Assembly (NCBI GenBank): GCA_003153335.1
Contig: PLYG01000275.1
Span: 12,917-53,224 of the forward strand
Origin: Betaproteobacteria bacterium
GTDB taxonomy: Bacteria > Pseudomonadota > Gammaproteobacteria > Burkholderiales > Casimicrobiaceae
Direction: 5' to 3'
Length of the DNA: 40,308 nt
In this document: one piece after another, positions 31,866-39,801 of the stretch
How the letters are laid out: each line of letters starts with the position of its first letter
Position numbering within the stretch: the first letter of the stretch is position 1
Position numbers and translations under genes: made by a program
Notes under the pieces: model-generated
The model's input: the letters and a program-made list of their open reading frames with translations, nothing else
Database searches by the model: none
Told to the model about the DNA's origin: nothing

Positions 31866-32468
31866 ATGAAACTCGAAATAACTGTTCCCGACGGCAAATG
31901 CGGCAAGTGGGCCGTCGAAACGTTTGAAATCACCGAGCGCGACGCCTCGTATTCCCGCGTCCGAGAAGTTCTGCGGCCCGGTTCGATGGTCTCCCCCGGC
32001 ATCTACAAGCGCCTGATGCGTGGCAATACGGTCGTGATGAGCAACACCCAGATGGAGGTCCGGACCAATCGACCGGTCATTCACGCTGCTACCGGTCGCG
32101 TCCTGATCAATGGACTCGGGCTTGGGATGGTGCTGACTGCCATCCTGCAAAAGGACTGCGTGCACGAAGTCTGGGTGATCGAAAGCAGTGTCGAAGTGAT
32201 CCAGTTGGTCGGCCCCAGCTTCACCGACCATCGGGTGCGCATCATCCACGCCGACGCCATGACCTATGTGCCTCCCAAGGGCGTTCGCTTCGATGTGGTG
32301 TGGCACGACATTTGGGACGGCATTTCCGCAGCCAATCTCGACGAGATGATCGTGCTTCATCGCCGCTACGCCCAACGCACGCGCTGGCAAGCATCGTGGG
32401 CTCGCGCGGAATGTGAAGAACTGCGCCGCCGGGATCGCAAGTTCGAGAGCAACCTGCTGTACGGTTGA
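31866..32468 (+). CDS. Class I SAM-dependent methyltransferase-like protein
   Basis: A 200-aa protein. RVLINGLGLGMVLTAIL is a motif I (G-x-G-x-G), VWVIESSVEVIQLV a motif II with the acidic end of strand 2, VRIIHADAMTYVPP motif III, and FDVVWHDIWDG motif IV. This is the Rossmann methyltransferase fold, closest to spermidine-synthase-like proteins found in phages and plasmids. No DNA target-recognition domain. GGAG precedes the ATG. Substrate unknown; stands alone before terminator copy 3. Confidence 0.78.
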   Translation: MKLEITVPDGKCGKWAVETFEITERDASYSRVREVLRPGSMVSPGIYKRLMRGNTVVMSNTQMEVRTNRPVIHAATGRVLINGLGLGMVLTAILQKDCVHEVWVIESSVEVIQLVGPSFTDHRVRIIHADAMTYVPPKGVRFDVVWHDIWDGISAANLDEMIVLHRRYAQRTRWQASWARAECEELRRRDRKFESNLLYG

Positions 32469-32509
32469 TCGACTTACGGCCATCGCGCCTCTTCTTTTCC
32501 ATCCCCCTC

Positions 32510-32541
32510 AAGCCCATCGACTTCGTCTGTGGGCTTTTTTC
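32510..32541 (+). terminator. Repeated terminator, copy 3
   Basis: AAGCCCA (32510-32516), TGGGCTT (32530-32536) and T6. One difference, CTGTGGGC for CTTTGGGC, from the main form. Confidence 0.82.
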
Positions 32542-32902
32542 ATGGCGTTTGTACGATGAGCGTCCGTGGTTCCCCAACGCGCAACCGCTAAAACTCACGG
32601 ATTCCACTGTTTTTCTGGGCAAACTGATGGTCTTTTGCCTGGTTACACCGGTTGCCTCTCCGCGAATGGGTGTTTCCGCCGGGAAATTGCTCGGCACGTA
32701 CCCAACTCCCGTGGGCGAGACAAATGCCCGTGTTGATGGGCGCTGCCCCCAAGCGCCACCCCTGCGCCACTATTCGGTCCCACCCTCGCGCGCCGATGAT
32801 GAGGAGGTCGGGCTGGTCATTTCTTACTCAATCAACCCGTGATCCTCCGCCGGCCACATCCGCACGTGGGTTCGGAACGCCCCCTCCAAGTTATCCGGTT
32901 AT

Positions 32903-33020
32903 TTTTCCACAGAAGCTGTGGATAACTGCTGGCGACCGGCGGTTGCGTCGGTTGTAATCTTGCATATTGCACTAGGTGCAATGTGCATAGTGCAATGCAC
33001 ATTCCGTGATCCGATCACGG
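32903..33020. other. Candidate replication origin (DnaA boxes, TTGCAC repeats, inverted repeat)
   Basis: A perfect DnaA box TTATCCACA on the minus strand (32917-32925) faces a near box TTTTCCACA (32903-32911), forming TCCACAG-AAG-CTGTGGA. Then TTGCAC-TAG-GTGCAA (32967-32981), TGTGCATAGTGCAATGCACA, and CCGTGATC-C-GATCACGG (33004-33020) follow. This is the right mix for an iteron-type origin, but no Rep gene is adjacent. Confidence 0.5.
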
Positions 33021-33104
33021 TCGTGTGAGCCCGCCTCGACCGCCATCAGCGCCGCCGCCGCATCGCCTGCCGGCGCGCGAACCCCCTTATGTTCCGACGT
33101 GACG

Positions 33105-33125
33105 CATTCCGTGGGCAATGCCTAC
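33105..33125 (+). promoter_or_regulatory. Shared leader element, copy 2
   Basis: CATTCCGTGGGCAATGCCT, 43 bases before ATG 33148. See copy 1 at 27795. Confidence 0.55.
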
Positions 33126-33147
33126 TTCCATCACCGAGGAGCTTCCC

Positions 33148-33993
33148 ATGAGTGCCAACATCCCGCTTTCCTTGCGCAACCGCGTCAGTGGTGCCGCGTT
33201 CAAGACTAACCCGTACCGGATGCTGCTTGCCCGCTATCTGCTCAACAATGGCGGGTATGCGGTTTATCCAATCTCGTACAACGTTTCGCTCTCCAATGTC
33301 GATACGGACTGGGACACGGCAATCGCCAACGTCCGCAAATTCGAGCATGTCCAGCCCGATGCCCTTCGCTCCCGCGCAATCATGGCGGAAGCACAAGAAG
33401 ACTTCGATGAAACTACCCTGTGGAACTGGGCCACCGAATCCATGGCCTCGACCCTCTCCGACACAAGTTGCTATTCCTCATACAGTCCCGCAACTGCCAA
33501 ACGGTTCGCCTTTCCCCACGGACCGGGCAAACGCATCCTGCAGCGGCGCCGGACCACAACCTGCTATCCGGCCGGCAAGACTTCGCTCGGAACCGAGGTG
33601 GTATTCGACGGTTATGCCGATGAGCAGTACGAAGCCAAGTTCGAGTTGCACGGACGTGGGGGGAAACATCTCGTCATTACCCACTTCGAAGGAGTTGCCC
33701 TCGCCAACCAGTCCTCTGCTGCTCTGGCCGAGGAACTCCTGCGCCACGACAGCTTTGCTAATGGCGGAAAATCCAACGATTGGTGCCGCAAGCTCGCCGG
33801 CATGATCGAGGAATGGGATACCTCATTTTCGCGCGCAAGTGTAGAACGCGAATTCGAGTATCAGTATTCCTACTACCTCGGCCAAGCAATCAGCGATCTG
33901 TATGAGACCCGGCAATCTAAAGTCAATCTCGGTCGTTTTGCCCGACGCGTCAGGAATACCCTGCCCCAGCGCGCCAGTGCCTACAACTGGTAA
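33148..33993 (+). CDS. Hypothetical orphan-array protein, 281 aa, C-terminal SAYNW
   Basis: GAGGAG precedes ATG 33148, preferred over an in-frame ATG at 33118. The protein has a helical N-terminal part (RMLLARYLLNNGGYAVYPIS), a basic centre and a helical C-terminal part rich in Tyr and Arg, ending QRASAYNW, one of the five shared tails. The largest protein of the array. No domain recognised. Confidence 0.7.
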   Translation: MSANIPLSLRNRVSGAAFKTNPYRMLLARYLLNNGGYAVYPISYNVSLSNVDTDWDTAIANVRKFEHVQPDALRSRAIMAEAQEDFDETTLWNWATESMASTLSDTSCYSSYSPATAKRFAFPHGPGKRILQRRRTTTCYPAGKTSLGTEVVFDGYADEQYEAKFELHGRGGKHLVITHFEGVALANQSSAALAEELLRHDSFANGGKSNDWCRKLAGMIEEWDTSFSRASVEREFEYQYSYYLGQAISDLYETRQSKVNLGRFARRVRNTLPQRASAYNW

Positions 33994-34023
33994 CACCATC
34001 GCCGCCTGACCCGCCCCGCCATA

Positions 34024-34090
34024 CGACACCGCAACGGTGTCGCTCTCCCCTTCCCTCAAGCCCATCGACTTCGTCTTTGGGCTTTTTTCA
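34024..34090 (+). terminator. Hairpin plus repeated terminator, copy 4
   Basis: A perfect hairpin CGACACCG-CAA-CGGTGTCG (34024-34042) precedes AAGCCCA (34058-34064) and TGGGCTT (34078-34084) with T6. The first hairpin is unique to this copy. Confidence 0.82.
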
Positions 34091-34195
34091 TGTTTTCGGC
34101 CGGCGCGGACTTTACCCATCGCCGTACGCCATCTCCGGAGCAATGTCTTCGTCATCCGCCATCCCGGCCTTGACTACTTCCTGAAGGGACGCTCC

Positions 34196-34564
34196 ATGCT
34201 CAAAAGCTATCTGTTATTTGCCTTCATTCCCGCCCTTTTCATGGCCGCAATGCTCGGCAATTCAATCTACAACCGCTGGCACTTCCGTCGCTCCTGCAAA
34301 GTCCTCGCCCGGATGCCGACCAGTCCCATGAACCTGATGCCGCCCCGCCGTTTCGATGTCGTCGTTGGTGATTGCTTCAATGCCGTCCGACCCTTTGCTC
34401 CGCACGAAGTGGTCACGTTCTGCAACGAACCTGTTGTCGTCATCCGCAACGATGGTGCAAGCGGCCGTGTTCGCACTCTGAGCACGCCACCTCGCGAGAT
34501 CGAACCTTTCTTCTGGGTATTCGAAGGCGAACCGGTTGTCCGTGCTGCCCGCTCAACCTGCTGA
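34196..34564 (+). CDS. Hypothetical protein with N-terminal membrane anchor, 122 aa
   Basis: AGGGA lies eight bases before the ATG. Residues about 4-20 (SYLLFAFIPALFMAAML) form one transmembrane helix or uncleaved signal, followed by a basic stretch. The rest is soluble with several strands (FDVVVGDCFNAVRPFAPHEV). No family recognised. Next gene follows after 12 bases. Confidence 0.65.
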   Translation: MLKSYLLFAFIPALFMAAMLGNSIYNRWHFRRSCKVLARMPTSPMNLMPPRRFDVVVGDCFNAVRPFAPHEVVTFCNEPVVVIRNDGASGRVRTLSTPPREIEPFFWVFEGEPVVRAARSTC

Positions 34565-34576
34565 AGGAACTTCACC

Positions 34577-35182
34577 ATGCACCTGATCTCCTGTTTCAAC
34601 GAGCGCACCAAACCTGTCCGTTCGAAGGGCTTGCTCTTGTGTCTGAACGCCTCTCCGAAGGTTGCCATCGAACAAGAGGACCAAATCCTCAAGTTCCAAG
34701 GCGGCTACGTTCAGGTCTCGCGCTGCACCAAGGGCGAACACTGGGCGCACATCGTCACCCACGACGGCGAATGCACCGACGAATCGATCTTCGAATCGGT
34801 CAATCGGCGCATCACCACCGTCAAGGTCAATGGCAACCCACTGCTGCTGGATCGCCTGCCGAACCTGCTCAAGGTGTCGCTGAAGATCGCGCCTGCCTTG
34901 CCCAGACACGGTGCCGCTGAAGTCGCTGTCCAGAAATCCGGTTGGGCCATCAGCTTCCCCGGTGCATGGACGGTGCTTGAAGAAAACGCAGGCGGCTTTT
35001 CTTTTCGGGTCCGCGTGTATTCCAGCGTCACCGAAACCCGCCTTGACCGAGCCTACCCGGCCACTGTCATCGGCGAGTTTCCCGCTGCGCATCTCGAAGA
35101 ACTCGAAGTCCTCGTCTCTCCACCGCTGCTCGCGCGTTCGCCTGTCTCGACCGGCAAAACGTCGCAACCAGCTTTCGCCTAA
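34577..35182 (+). CDS. Hypothetical orphan-array protein, 201 aa
   Basis: AAGGA upstream. Beta-rich in the middle (ILKFQGGYVQVSRCTKGEHW, ITTVKVNGNPLLLDRLPNLL). No family recognised. It precedes the small paralogue family by 11 bases. Confidence 0.68.
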   Translation: MHLISCFNERTKPVRSKGLLLCLNASPKVAIEQEDQILKFQGGYVQVSRCTKGEHWAHIVTHDGECTDESIFESVNRRITTVKVNGNPLLLDRLPNLLKVSLKIAPALPRHGAAEVAVQKSGWAISFPGAWTVLEENAGGFSFRVRVYSSVTETRLDRAYPATVIGEFPAAHLEELEVLVSPPLLARSPVSTGKTSQPAFA

Positions 35183-35193
35183 GGCCAAAACCA

Positions 35194-35400
35194 ATGCTTG
35201 CCTCTAACGCTTCACCGATCTTCCGCATCCTCGCTTTTGCCCATGTCGCCAACGCACAAGGCTTCTCGATCAGGAACATCGAGCCCGGCCATCTGCGCGC
35301 AACCCGTGCTGAACTGTCCTGCGATGTAACCCTCCGCAGCGACGGCAAATTGCACCTGCACGGCAAAGATGGTCCCGCAGTCTTCTCCGCACTCTGCTGA
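35194..35400 (+). CDS. Small paralogue family, member 1 (68 aa)
   Basis: AAGG upstream. Pattern F..AFAHVANAQGFSI....PGHLRA......V.L.SDGKLHLHGKDG, shared with members 2-4: an N-terminal helix ending in GF, then P-G, then beta strands around a G. Unlike 2 and 3, it has an extended N-terminus. Function unknown. Confidence 0.65.
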   Translation: MLASNASPIFRILAFAHVANAQGFSIRNIEPGHLRATRAELSCDVTLRSDGKLHLHGKDGPAVFSALC

Positions 35401-35448
35401 TCCCCGTTGTCCCGAACCTGACCGCTCTTAACCACGAAGGAGTTCACC

Positions 35449-35667
35449 ATGAATGTCGCCAGCCCTCTCGGCGTCAGTATGTTTTGCCGTGCAGCTCGTG
35501 CCGTCGGATTCAGTATCTGCATTCCGATGGTTCCCGGTCCCGTCATAGCCCAACGCGGTGATCTTCGCCTCGAAGCTAACGTTTCCGATTCCGGCGTAGT
35601 CGAGATTTCGGGCCAAGGCAGCTACCTTGCCTTGACCGAAATGTTTCCGCCGAAGCCCGCCAGCTAA
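35449..35667 (+). CDS. Small paralogue family, member 2 (72 aa)
   Basis: AAGGAG upstream. FCRAARAVGFSICIPMVPGP, then VIAQRGDLRLEANVSDSG and VVEISGQGSY, aligns with member 3 (SGQG and AQRG are shared exactly). Followed by terminator copy 5. Confidence 0.65.
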   Translation: MNVASPLGVSMFCRAARAVGFSICIPMVPGPVIAQRGDLRLEANVSDSGVVEISGQGSYLALTEMFPPKPAS

Positions 35668-35704
35668 GCACCGCCAAGTTAGCGGTCGCTCTAAATTCCC
35701 CTCC

Positions 35705-35736
35705 AGCCCATCGACTTCGTCTTTGGGCTTTTTTTA
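35705..35736 (+). terminator. Repeated terminator, copy 5
   Basis: AGCCCA (35705-35710), TGGGCT (35724-35729) and T7; one base different from copies 1, 2 and 4 at the stem base. Confidence 0.82.
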
Positions 35737-35831
35737 TCTTCCTCCGTTGGGCATTACCCGTACAAAGCCACAGATTTCTTGCGTTTCTTCGCTCGAAGTC
35801 ATTTCATTTTTCTTTCCGAAGGAGTTTCTCC

Positions 35832-36086
35832 ATGCGTTTTCTCTCGCTCAATTCGTTTGTCCACTTCGCGAATGCCTTCGGTTTCGATGTCAACTTGACC
35901 TCGACTCCCGGTGTTCTCGTCGCACAACGCGGCTCCGATGTTCTCGAAGCCAAATTCGACGGCAACGCTGTTCGTGTTTCTGGCCAAGGTTTCGACGTTC
36001 GCAATGTCTTTTCCGCGAAATCGAAGTCTGCCTCGACCGCCAACGTTCGTCCGTTGTTCCCGAAGCTCTCTGCCTACGCGTATTGA
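35832..36086 (+). CDS. Small paralogue family, member 3 (84 aa), C-terminal SAYAY
   Basis: AAGGAG upstream. FVHFANAFGFDVNLTSTPGV, LVAQRGSDVLEAKF and VRVSGQGFDV align with member 2. The extra C-terminal part ends LFPKLSAYAY, matching the shared C-terminal tail of four larger proteins, so the tag and the paralogue family meet in this protein. Confidence 0.68.
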   Translation: MRFLSLNSFVHFANAFGFDVNLTSTPGVLVAQRGSDVLEAKFDGNAVRVSGQGFDVRNVFSAKSKSASTANVRPLFPKLSAYAY

Positions 36087-36669
36087 ACTTTTCTGGAACT
36101 TTCTCCTAAAGCTACGCGACTTTGCTCGCTTGCATTGTTCTTGCTCACGCGATTACTTTCTTGCGCTCCAATTTCGGATGCACTTCTCGATGAAGGTTCC
36201 ACCTTCTTTTTCTGATCTCTCGCTTGCCGAGTTTTCAGTTTCCATTTGAGCCTGCACTTGACCGCTGCGCTCTCCGCGATGCTCTTTCGCTGCTTCGTTT
36301 TCTGTTGCATCGATTCTTTGACCAGCTTCTTGGTTCCGTTTTTTCTCTTTACAGGTTTCTACCTGATTTTTTCTTCCTTCCCCTCAGCCCTCGAACCTCG
36401 TTCTTGGGCTTTTTTAATTGTGGCGCCGAAATTTCATTACCTCCTGTGCTGTTATAGGTCTGAAAAGAATGATTGGCATCGCACTGGTGCTGCCCTCAAG
36501 CGCGGCTTGCCGACTCTCAAGGCTGTTGTGCTGTAAAGCCCGTCTCGGCTGTCAGCTTTATCTACCCCCGCAGCGCATTTCCTGAGCAACGCCAATCGTC
36601 AGTCACTTCCGACTCGACGCCTTTGTAGACCTTCCGCGACCTCACGGCCGCATAAATCTGGAGATCACC
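36087..36669. other. Pyrimidine-rich region without a clear gene
   Basis: The plus strand is markedly rich in T and C, especially 36090-36380 (many TTCTT and CTTTC runs), unlike anything else in the window. It ends at terminator copy 6. Possible short frames (for example a hydrophobic one near 36285) are unsupported. It may be a non-coding RNA. Confidence 0.45.
36386..36416 (+). terminator. Repeated terminator, copy 6
   Basis: AGCCC (36386-36390), loop TCGAACCTCGTTCTT, GGGCT (36406-36410) and T7. Same family with TCGAAC instead of ATCGAC. Confidence 0.75.
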
Positions 36670-37065
36670 ATGAAGCTGATGCCCCTGTCTTCCCTGCTGG
36701 TTCTTTCGCGCAACATCGATGCGTGCATTCTGGATGTTCAGCGTGCCCTCAACTCGTTGCGCCTCCTGAACGACAAGAGCGCTTGCGGTCAACTTTCCAT
36801 GTTCGGTCTCGACGTTCTGGAGCAAACGCTCATGGACGCCAAGGCTGACCCGGAAACGGCTCCGAAATGGCTCGCGCATGTCTCCGCTGATTCCTACCTG
36901 CTTCGCGCCACCGTGAAGCAATTGATCATCGAAAACCTGCGCCCCGGCTTCACCATGACTCTCGGTGAAATCACGCGTCGCCCGAAGCAGATCACCGCCG
37001 ACCATCGCCACGTCAATGTCAAGCGCAGCACCCGCCGATTCACGCGGATTGCTCTCAGCGCCTGA
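36670..37065 (+). CDS. Hypothetical helical protein, 131 aa
   Basis: GGAG upstream. Predominantly helical: LSSLLVLSRNIDACILDVQR, SACGQLSMFGLDVLEQTLMD, and a basic C-terminus (RRPKQITADHRHVNVKRSTR). No family recognised. Followed by terminator copy 7. Confidence 0.68.
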   Translation: MKLMPLSSLLVLSRNIDACILDVQRALNSLRLLNDKSACGQLSMFGLDVLEQTLMDAKADPETAPKWLAHVSADSYLLRATVKQLIIENLRPGFTMTLGEITRRPKQITADHRHVNVKRSTRRFTRIALSA

Positions 37066-37131
37066 CCCTCTGTACGCCATCCCGGCGCTCCGACTGCGTG
37101 ACTCACCGCACGCGTCGGTCCTCTTCCCCTC

Positions 37132-37162
37132 AGCCCTCGAACTTCGTTCTTGGGCTTTTTTC
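37132..37162 (+). terminator. Repeated terminator, copy 7
   Basis: AGCCC (37132-37136), GGGCT (37152-37156) and T6, like copy 6 with one base changed. Confidence 0.78.
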
Positions 37163-37378
37163 ATGGCTGGACGCAATCGAGTGACTGGACCGAGGTTTTC
37201 TTATCACTCGCCGTTGAACATTTCGGCAGCAATGGGCGGCGTTACCAGATTTTCTCCCCTTCCGCGTGCAGAGATTTTCGTGCAAGCGCATTCCCATCAG
37301 GCGTCATACCGCGTTTCTGGAGCACCCCGCCGGCTCCACCCGTGTCACCTCCCTCTACCTGCACGCATAGGAGTCCCC

Positions 37379-37585
37379 ATGCAAGCCCTTGATCGCTTCT
37401 GTTCTACCGCCCACAACCATGGATTCAATCTCGCCATCAGCGCAGTGCCCGGCCGCATCATCGCCGAGAACGCTGATCGCCGGGTCGAGGTCCAGCTCAT
37501 CGGCAACGATCTCCAACTCATCGCCGGCTTCGACGCCGCGATGCAACAACTCTTCTTCAACGTTCCGCTCACCGCGAACGACTGA
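37379..37585 (+). CDS. Small paralogue family, member 4 (68 aa)
   Basis: AGGAG upstream. DRFCSTAHNHGFNLAISAVP, then GRIIAENADRRVEVQLIGND, follows the same helix-GF-strand-PG-I.A pattern as members 1-3. It has its own terminator at 37620. Function unknown. Confidence 0.62.
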   Translation: MQALDRFCSTAHNHGFNLAISAVPGRIIAENADRRVEVQLIGNDLQLIAGFDAAMQQLFFNVPLTAND

Positions 37586-37619
37586 AGTGGACTCGAACCA
37601 TTTCCGCGCCCCTGACCTC

Positions 37620-37643
37620 CCCCGGTCCGGGGCGACTTTTTTT
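37620..37643 (+). terminator. Terminator after paralogue member 4
   Basis: CCCCGG-T-CCGGGG (37620-37632) followed by CGAC and a run of seven T. A different sequence from the repeated family. Confidence 0.75.
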
Positions 37644-37733
37644 GTCCAGAGCCTGCCGACCGTCTCGACCGGCATTCTCTCCGCCCGCATCACATCTCCA
37701 GCACAACGCCCTTCCACTCCAACAAGGATTCCC

Positions 37734-38417
37734 ATGAACACTGCCGTCGCTTCACCCGTCGCCGTGATCGAAAACCAGCCGTGGGTTCCTGCATGTGGAG
37801 GCTCCGAGAAACCCTCGACCACCCGCGCTGGACGCCTGATCCAGTATGTGTGGCAACCCGAGACCGGACTGCATCGCTATCTCGATCTGCAGACCAAAGC
37901 CATTCTGCCGGTGTCATTCGATCCCGCTCTTGACGGTTCTCCCGATGATTCTTCACTCTGGCGTCCCTTCAGTGCATTCTTTCTGCACCGCTCGCCGCCG
38001 ATTCTCACCGTCGTACTTGCCACCTGTCCTCCGCAGGGTCCAATTGTGAGCTGGCAATCGTCATTCGACCTCCCGGTCCGACGCGGCTCCGTTTACGATG
38101 TCACACCGACCGTGCTCAACGAAGGTCGCCGTGCAGACAATCACGACGACTTTTCCGCCATGCTCGGCCGCGTAACCGAGAGTGGTACGCGCGTCAGTTG
38201 TGATGTTGACAGCCGCGACCAAGCCCTGCAGATCGCCGATGTCGTTTCACGGGTACTGCGTACCGAGGCTCCGGCTTTGGTTTGCAACATGCCGCTCTAT
38301 CAGTTCACCGCTGCTCGCGAACTGCTGAAGACTTTCGGAGGCAATCCAGAGCTACTGACATTGGAGATGAAGATTCTCGCCTTCGGCCATCAACAACCGT
38401 CCTCGTACAACTGGTAA
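37734..38417 (+). CDS. Hypothetical orphan-array protein, 227 aa, C-terminal SSYNW
   Basis: AAGGA upstream; the frame is open further but not plausible. Mixed alpha/beta with TRAGRLIQYVWQPETGLHRY and SGTRVSCDVDSRDQALQIAD. It ends HQQPSSYNW, one of the five shared tails. Last gene of the array; terminator copy 8 follows. Confidence 0.7.
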   Translation: MNTAVASPVAVIENQPWVPACGGSEKPSTTRAGRLIQYVWQPETGLHRYLDLQTKAILPVSFDPALDGSPDDSSLWRPFSAFFLHRSPPILTVVLATCPPQGPIVSWQSSFDLPVRRGSVYDVTPTVLNEGRRADNHDDFSAMLGRVTESGTRVSCDVDSRDQALQIADVVSRVLRTEAPALVCNMPLYQFTAARELLKTFGGNPELLTLEMKILAFGHQQPSSYNW

Positions 38418-38453
38418 TCCCAGCGCCCGCTTCTGCGGCTTCCCTCCCACCTG

Positions 38454-38484
38454 CCCATCGACCTCCGTCCTTGGGCTTTTTTTC
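38454..38484 (+). terminator. Repeated terminator, copy 8
   Basis: GCCCA (38454-38458), loop TCGACCTCCGTCCT, TGGGC (38473-38477) and T7. The most divergent copy. Confidence 0.75.
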
Positions 38485-38499
38485 CGTCTGCAGGGCCCG

Positions 38500-39060
38500 G
38501 CGCAGCCGGCGGCCGGAATGGGCGCCAATCGTTTTGAACGGAAGGCCACACGTAGGCGGGAGCGCCATCCCCGAACGGGGCGGACGCCGCCGCCTTCACC
38601 TGAGCGGGGTTGTCGTGGACTGCGACAGGGCCTTCCTCGCCACCGCCCTATGGAATTGATCTGCGCAAAACGGGGTGTCCTGCGCAGCATCGGCTGGCAT
38701 TGGAGCGTTTCCCTTTGACCCGGTGGGCCACATTCGAGAGTCACTCCGGTACTGCCGCGTCCACAACTGGCTTTCTGCCCCACCGGCTTTTCCCATGTGC
38801 CCGGTCTCTTGTGCGCCGGGGTCCGTGATTCCCTGTCCTGCCCCGGCGCACTGGTCGTGCGCTTTGTCGCGTCTTCGGGGGCTCTGCGCAGCCCCGGCCG
38901 CCATGGGGCTCATTCCGATTCGCCCGGTTGGGCCACATTCAAAGGTCGCCCTGGTCCTGCCGAGCACCATCGCGCTTTGTTTCGCGGAGGGCTTCGCGCA
39001 GCGGCAACGGTCTTCGGGCCGCATCCATTTCTCCCGGAAGGCCACATTCGACCGTTGCCC
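38500..39060. repeat. Repeat family C, cluster of about four copies
   Basis: Units near 38512-38550, 38695-38740, 38903-38950 and 39010-39055 share (A)ATGGG, a C/T-rich centre and GG(A/T)(A/G)GG(C)CACATTC. Further similarity follows (GGTC, CCCCGGTC, TGCCG). One related copy is at 22295-22340. Confidence 0.6.
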
Positions 39061-39097
39061 CGGTCGTGCGCAACACCGCCGGCGTTGGTGGACCCGC

Positions 39098-39673
39098 CTA
39101 CACCTTCGGCTTGCCGGCCAGCTTCTTCTGCCGGGCCACGATCTTCTCCACCTCGCTACGTTTGGCGGCACGTTCGGCGTGGCCGGCTTTGTGAGCAGCA
39201 TCGACTTCGGTGAGCAGCTTCTGTACGCCGGCCACCCCGAGCTTGTTGTGACTCATCGTCGCCACCACGAAATTCCGGCCAGTGCCAATCAGCCGACCAC
39301 GCCACTCGATGAGCTTGACCGCAGCCCGAATGACTTCCTTGACTTGGTCGGCTGTGTCCCGAAAATTCATCTTCGACGAGGTCCGTCTCGACGCCCCTTT
39401 CAGGGTCAAATGTTCGGCGTCCCAGATGATTTTCCCGTCCGCCTGTGTGCTTCGAATTCGCCACCGAACTACCCGCCAACGGACCTCGTTTATGACCACT
39501 TTCCCGGTCGATTTGCGCGTCTCCACCAGCAGGCTAATGCGTCCCGGCTGCTTCGGCTGCAGACTTTCGAGCACCTTTTTGCACTGCTGGAGTCCTTGGT
39601 CGGCCATCCCGACGCAAAAACGGAGCGCCTCCACCTGCTCGATGATGCTGTCGCTGAACTGGTCCTTCTTCAT
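39098..39673 (-). CDS. Hypothetical conserved plasmid protein, 191 aa
   Basis: Start at 39673 (MKKDQFSDSIIEQVEALRFC), AGG nine bases upstream. Helical N-terminus, then beta-rich and basic middle (RISLLVETRKSTGKVVINEV, RWRVVRWRIR), and a lysine-rich helical end (KRSEVEKIVARQKKLAGKPK). Basic charge suggests nucleic-acid binding. Divergent from parM across the TTGCAC repeats. No family recognised. Confidence 0.65.
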   Translation of the reverse strand: MKKDQFSDSIIEQVEALRFCVGMADQGLQQCKKVLESLQPKQPGRISLLVETRKSTGKVVINEVRWRVVRWRIRSTQADGKIIWDAEHLTLKGASRRTSSKMNFRDTADQVKEVIRAAVKLIEWRGRLIGTGRNFVVATMSHNKLGVAGVQKLLTEVDAAHKAGHAERAAKRSEVEKIVARQKKLAGKPKV

Positions 39674-39801
39674 CGTCTGCCGCCTGCTTTCGGTTGCCTG
39701 CCTTGTCGTTGAACTGGAGACCATCCGGGGGTAATAATGTTTAGGCAGTGACATGTACCATCGGTAACTGCGTATTCCGTGAGGAAACCACGGAACGTGT
39801 C

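Larger units (their letters stand above)
32469..33147. other. Intergenic region with candidate origin features
   Basis: Holds terminator copy 3, DnaA-box pair, TTGCAC repeats and an inverted repeat (separate entries), and a shared leader element. Open frames across 32465-32957 are not supported by codon pattern. No rep gene is seen near. Confidence 0.5.
38418..39097. other. Repeat-rich intergenic region
   Basis: Holds terminator copy 8 and several copies of repeat family C. Open frames on both strands here consist of repeat units read through and are not genes. Confidence 0.6.

Noticed and set aside
32465..32957. Plus-strand frames over the terminator and origin-like region
   Set aside because: They run through terminator copy 3 and DnaA boxes and have no domain or ribosome-binding site.
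38596..39201. Minus-strand frame of 201 codons and other frames over 38.4-39.2 kb
   Set aside because: Consist of repeat family C read through; no ribosome-binding site or domain.
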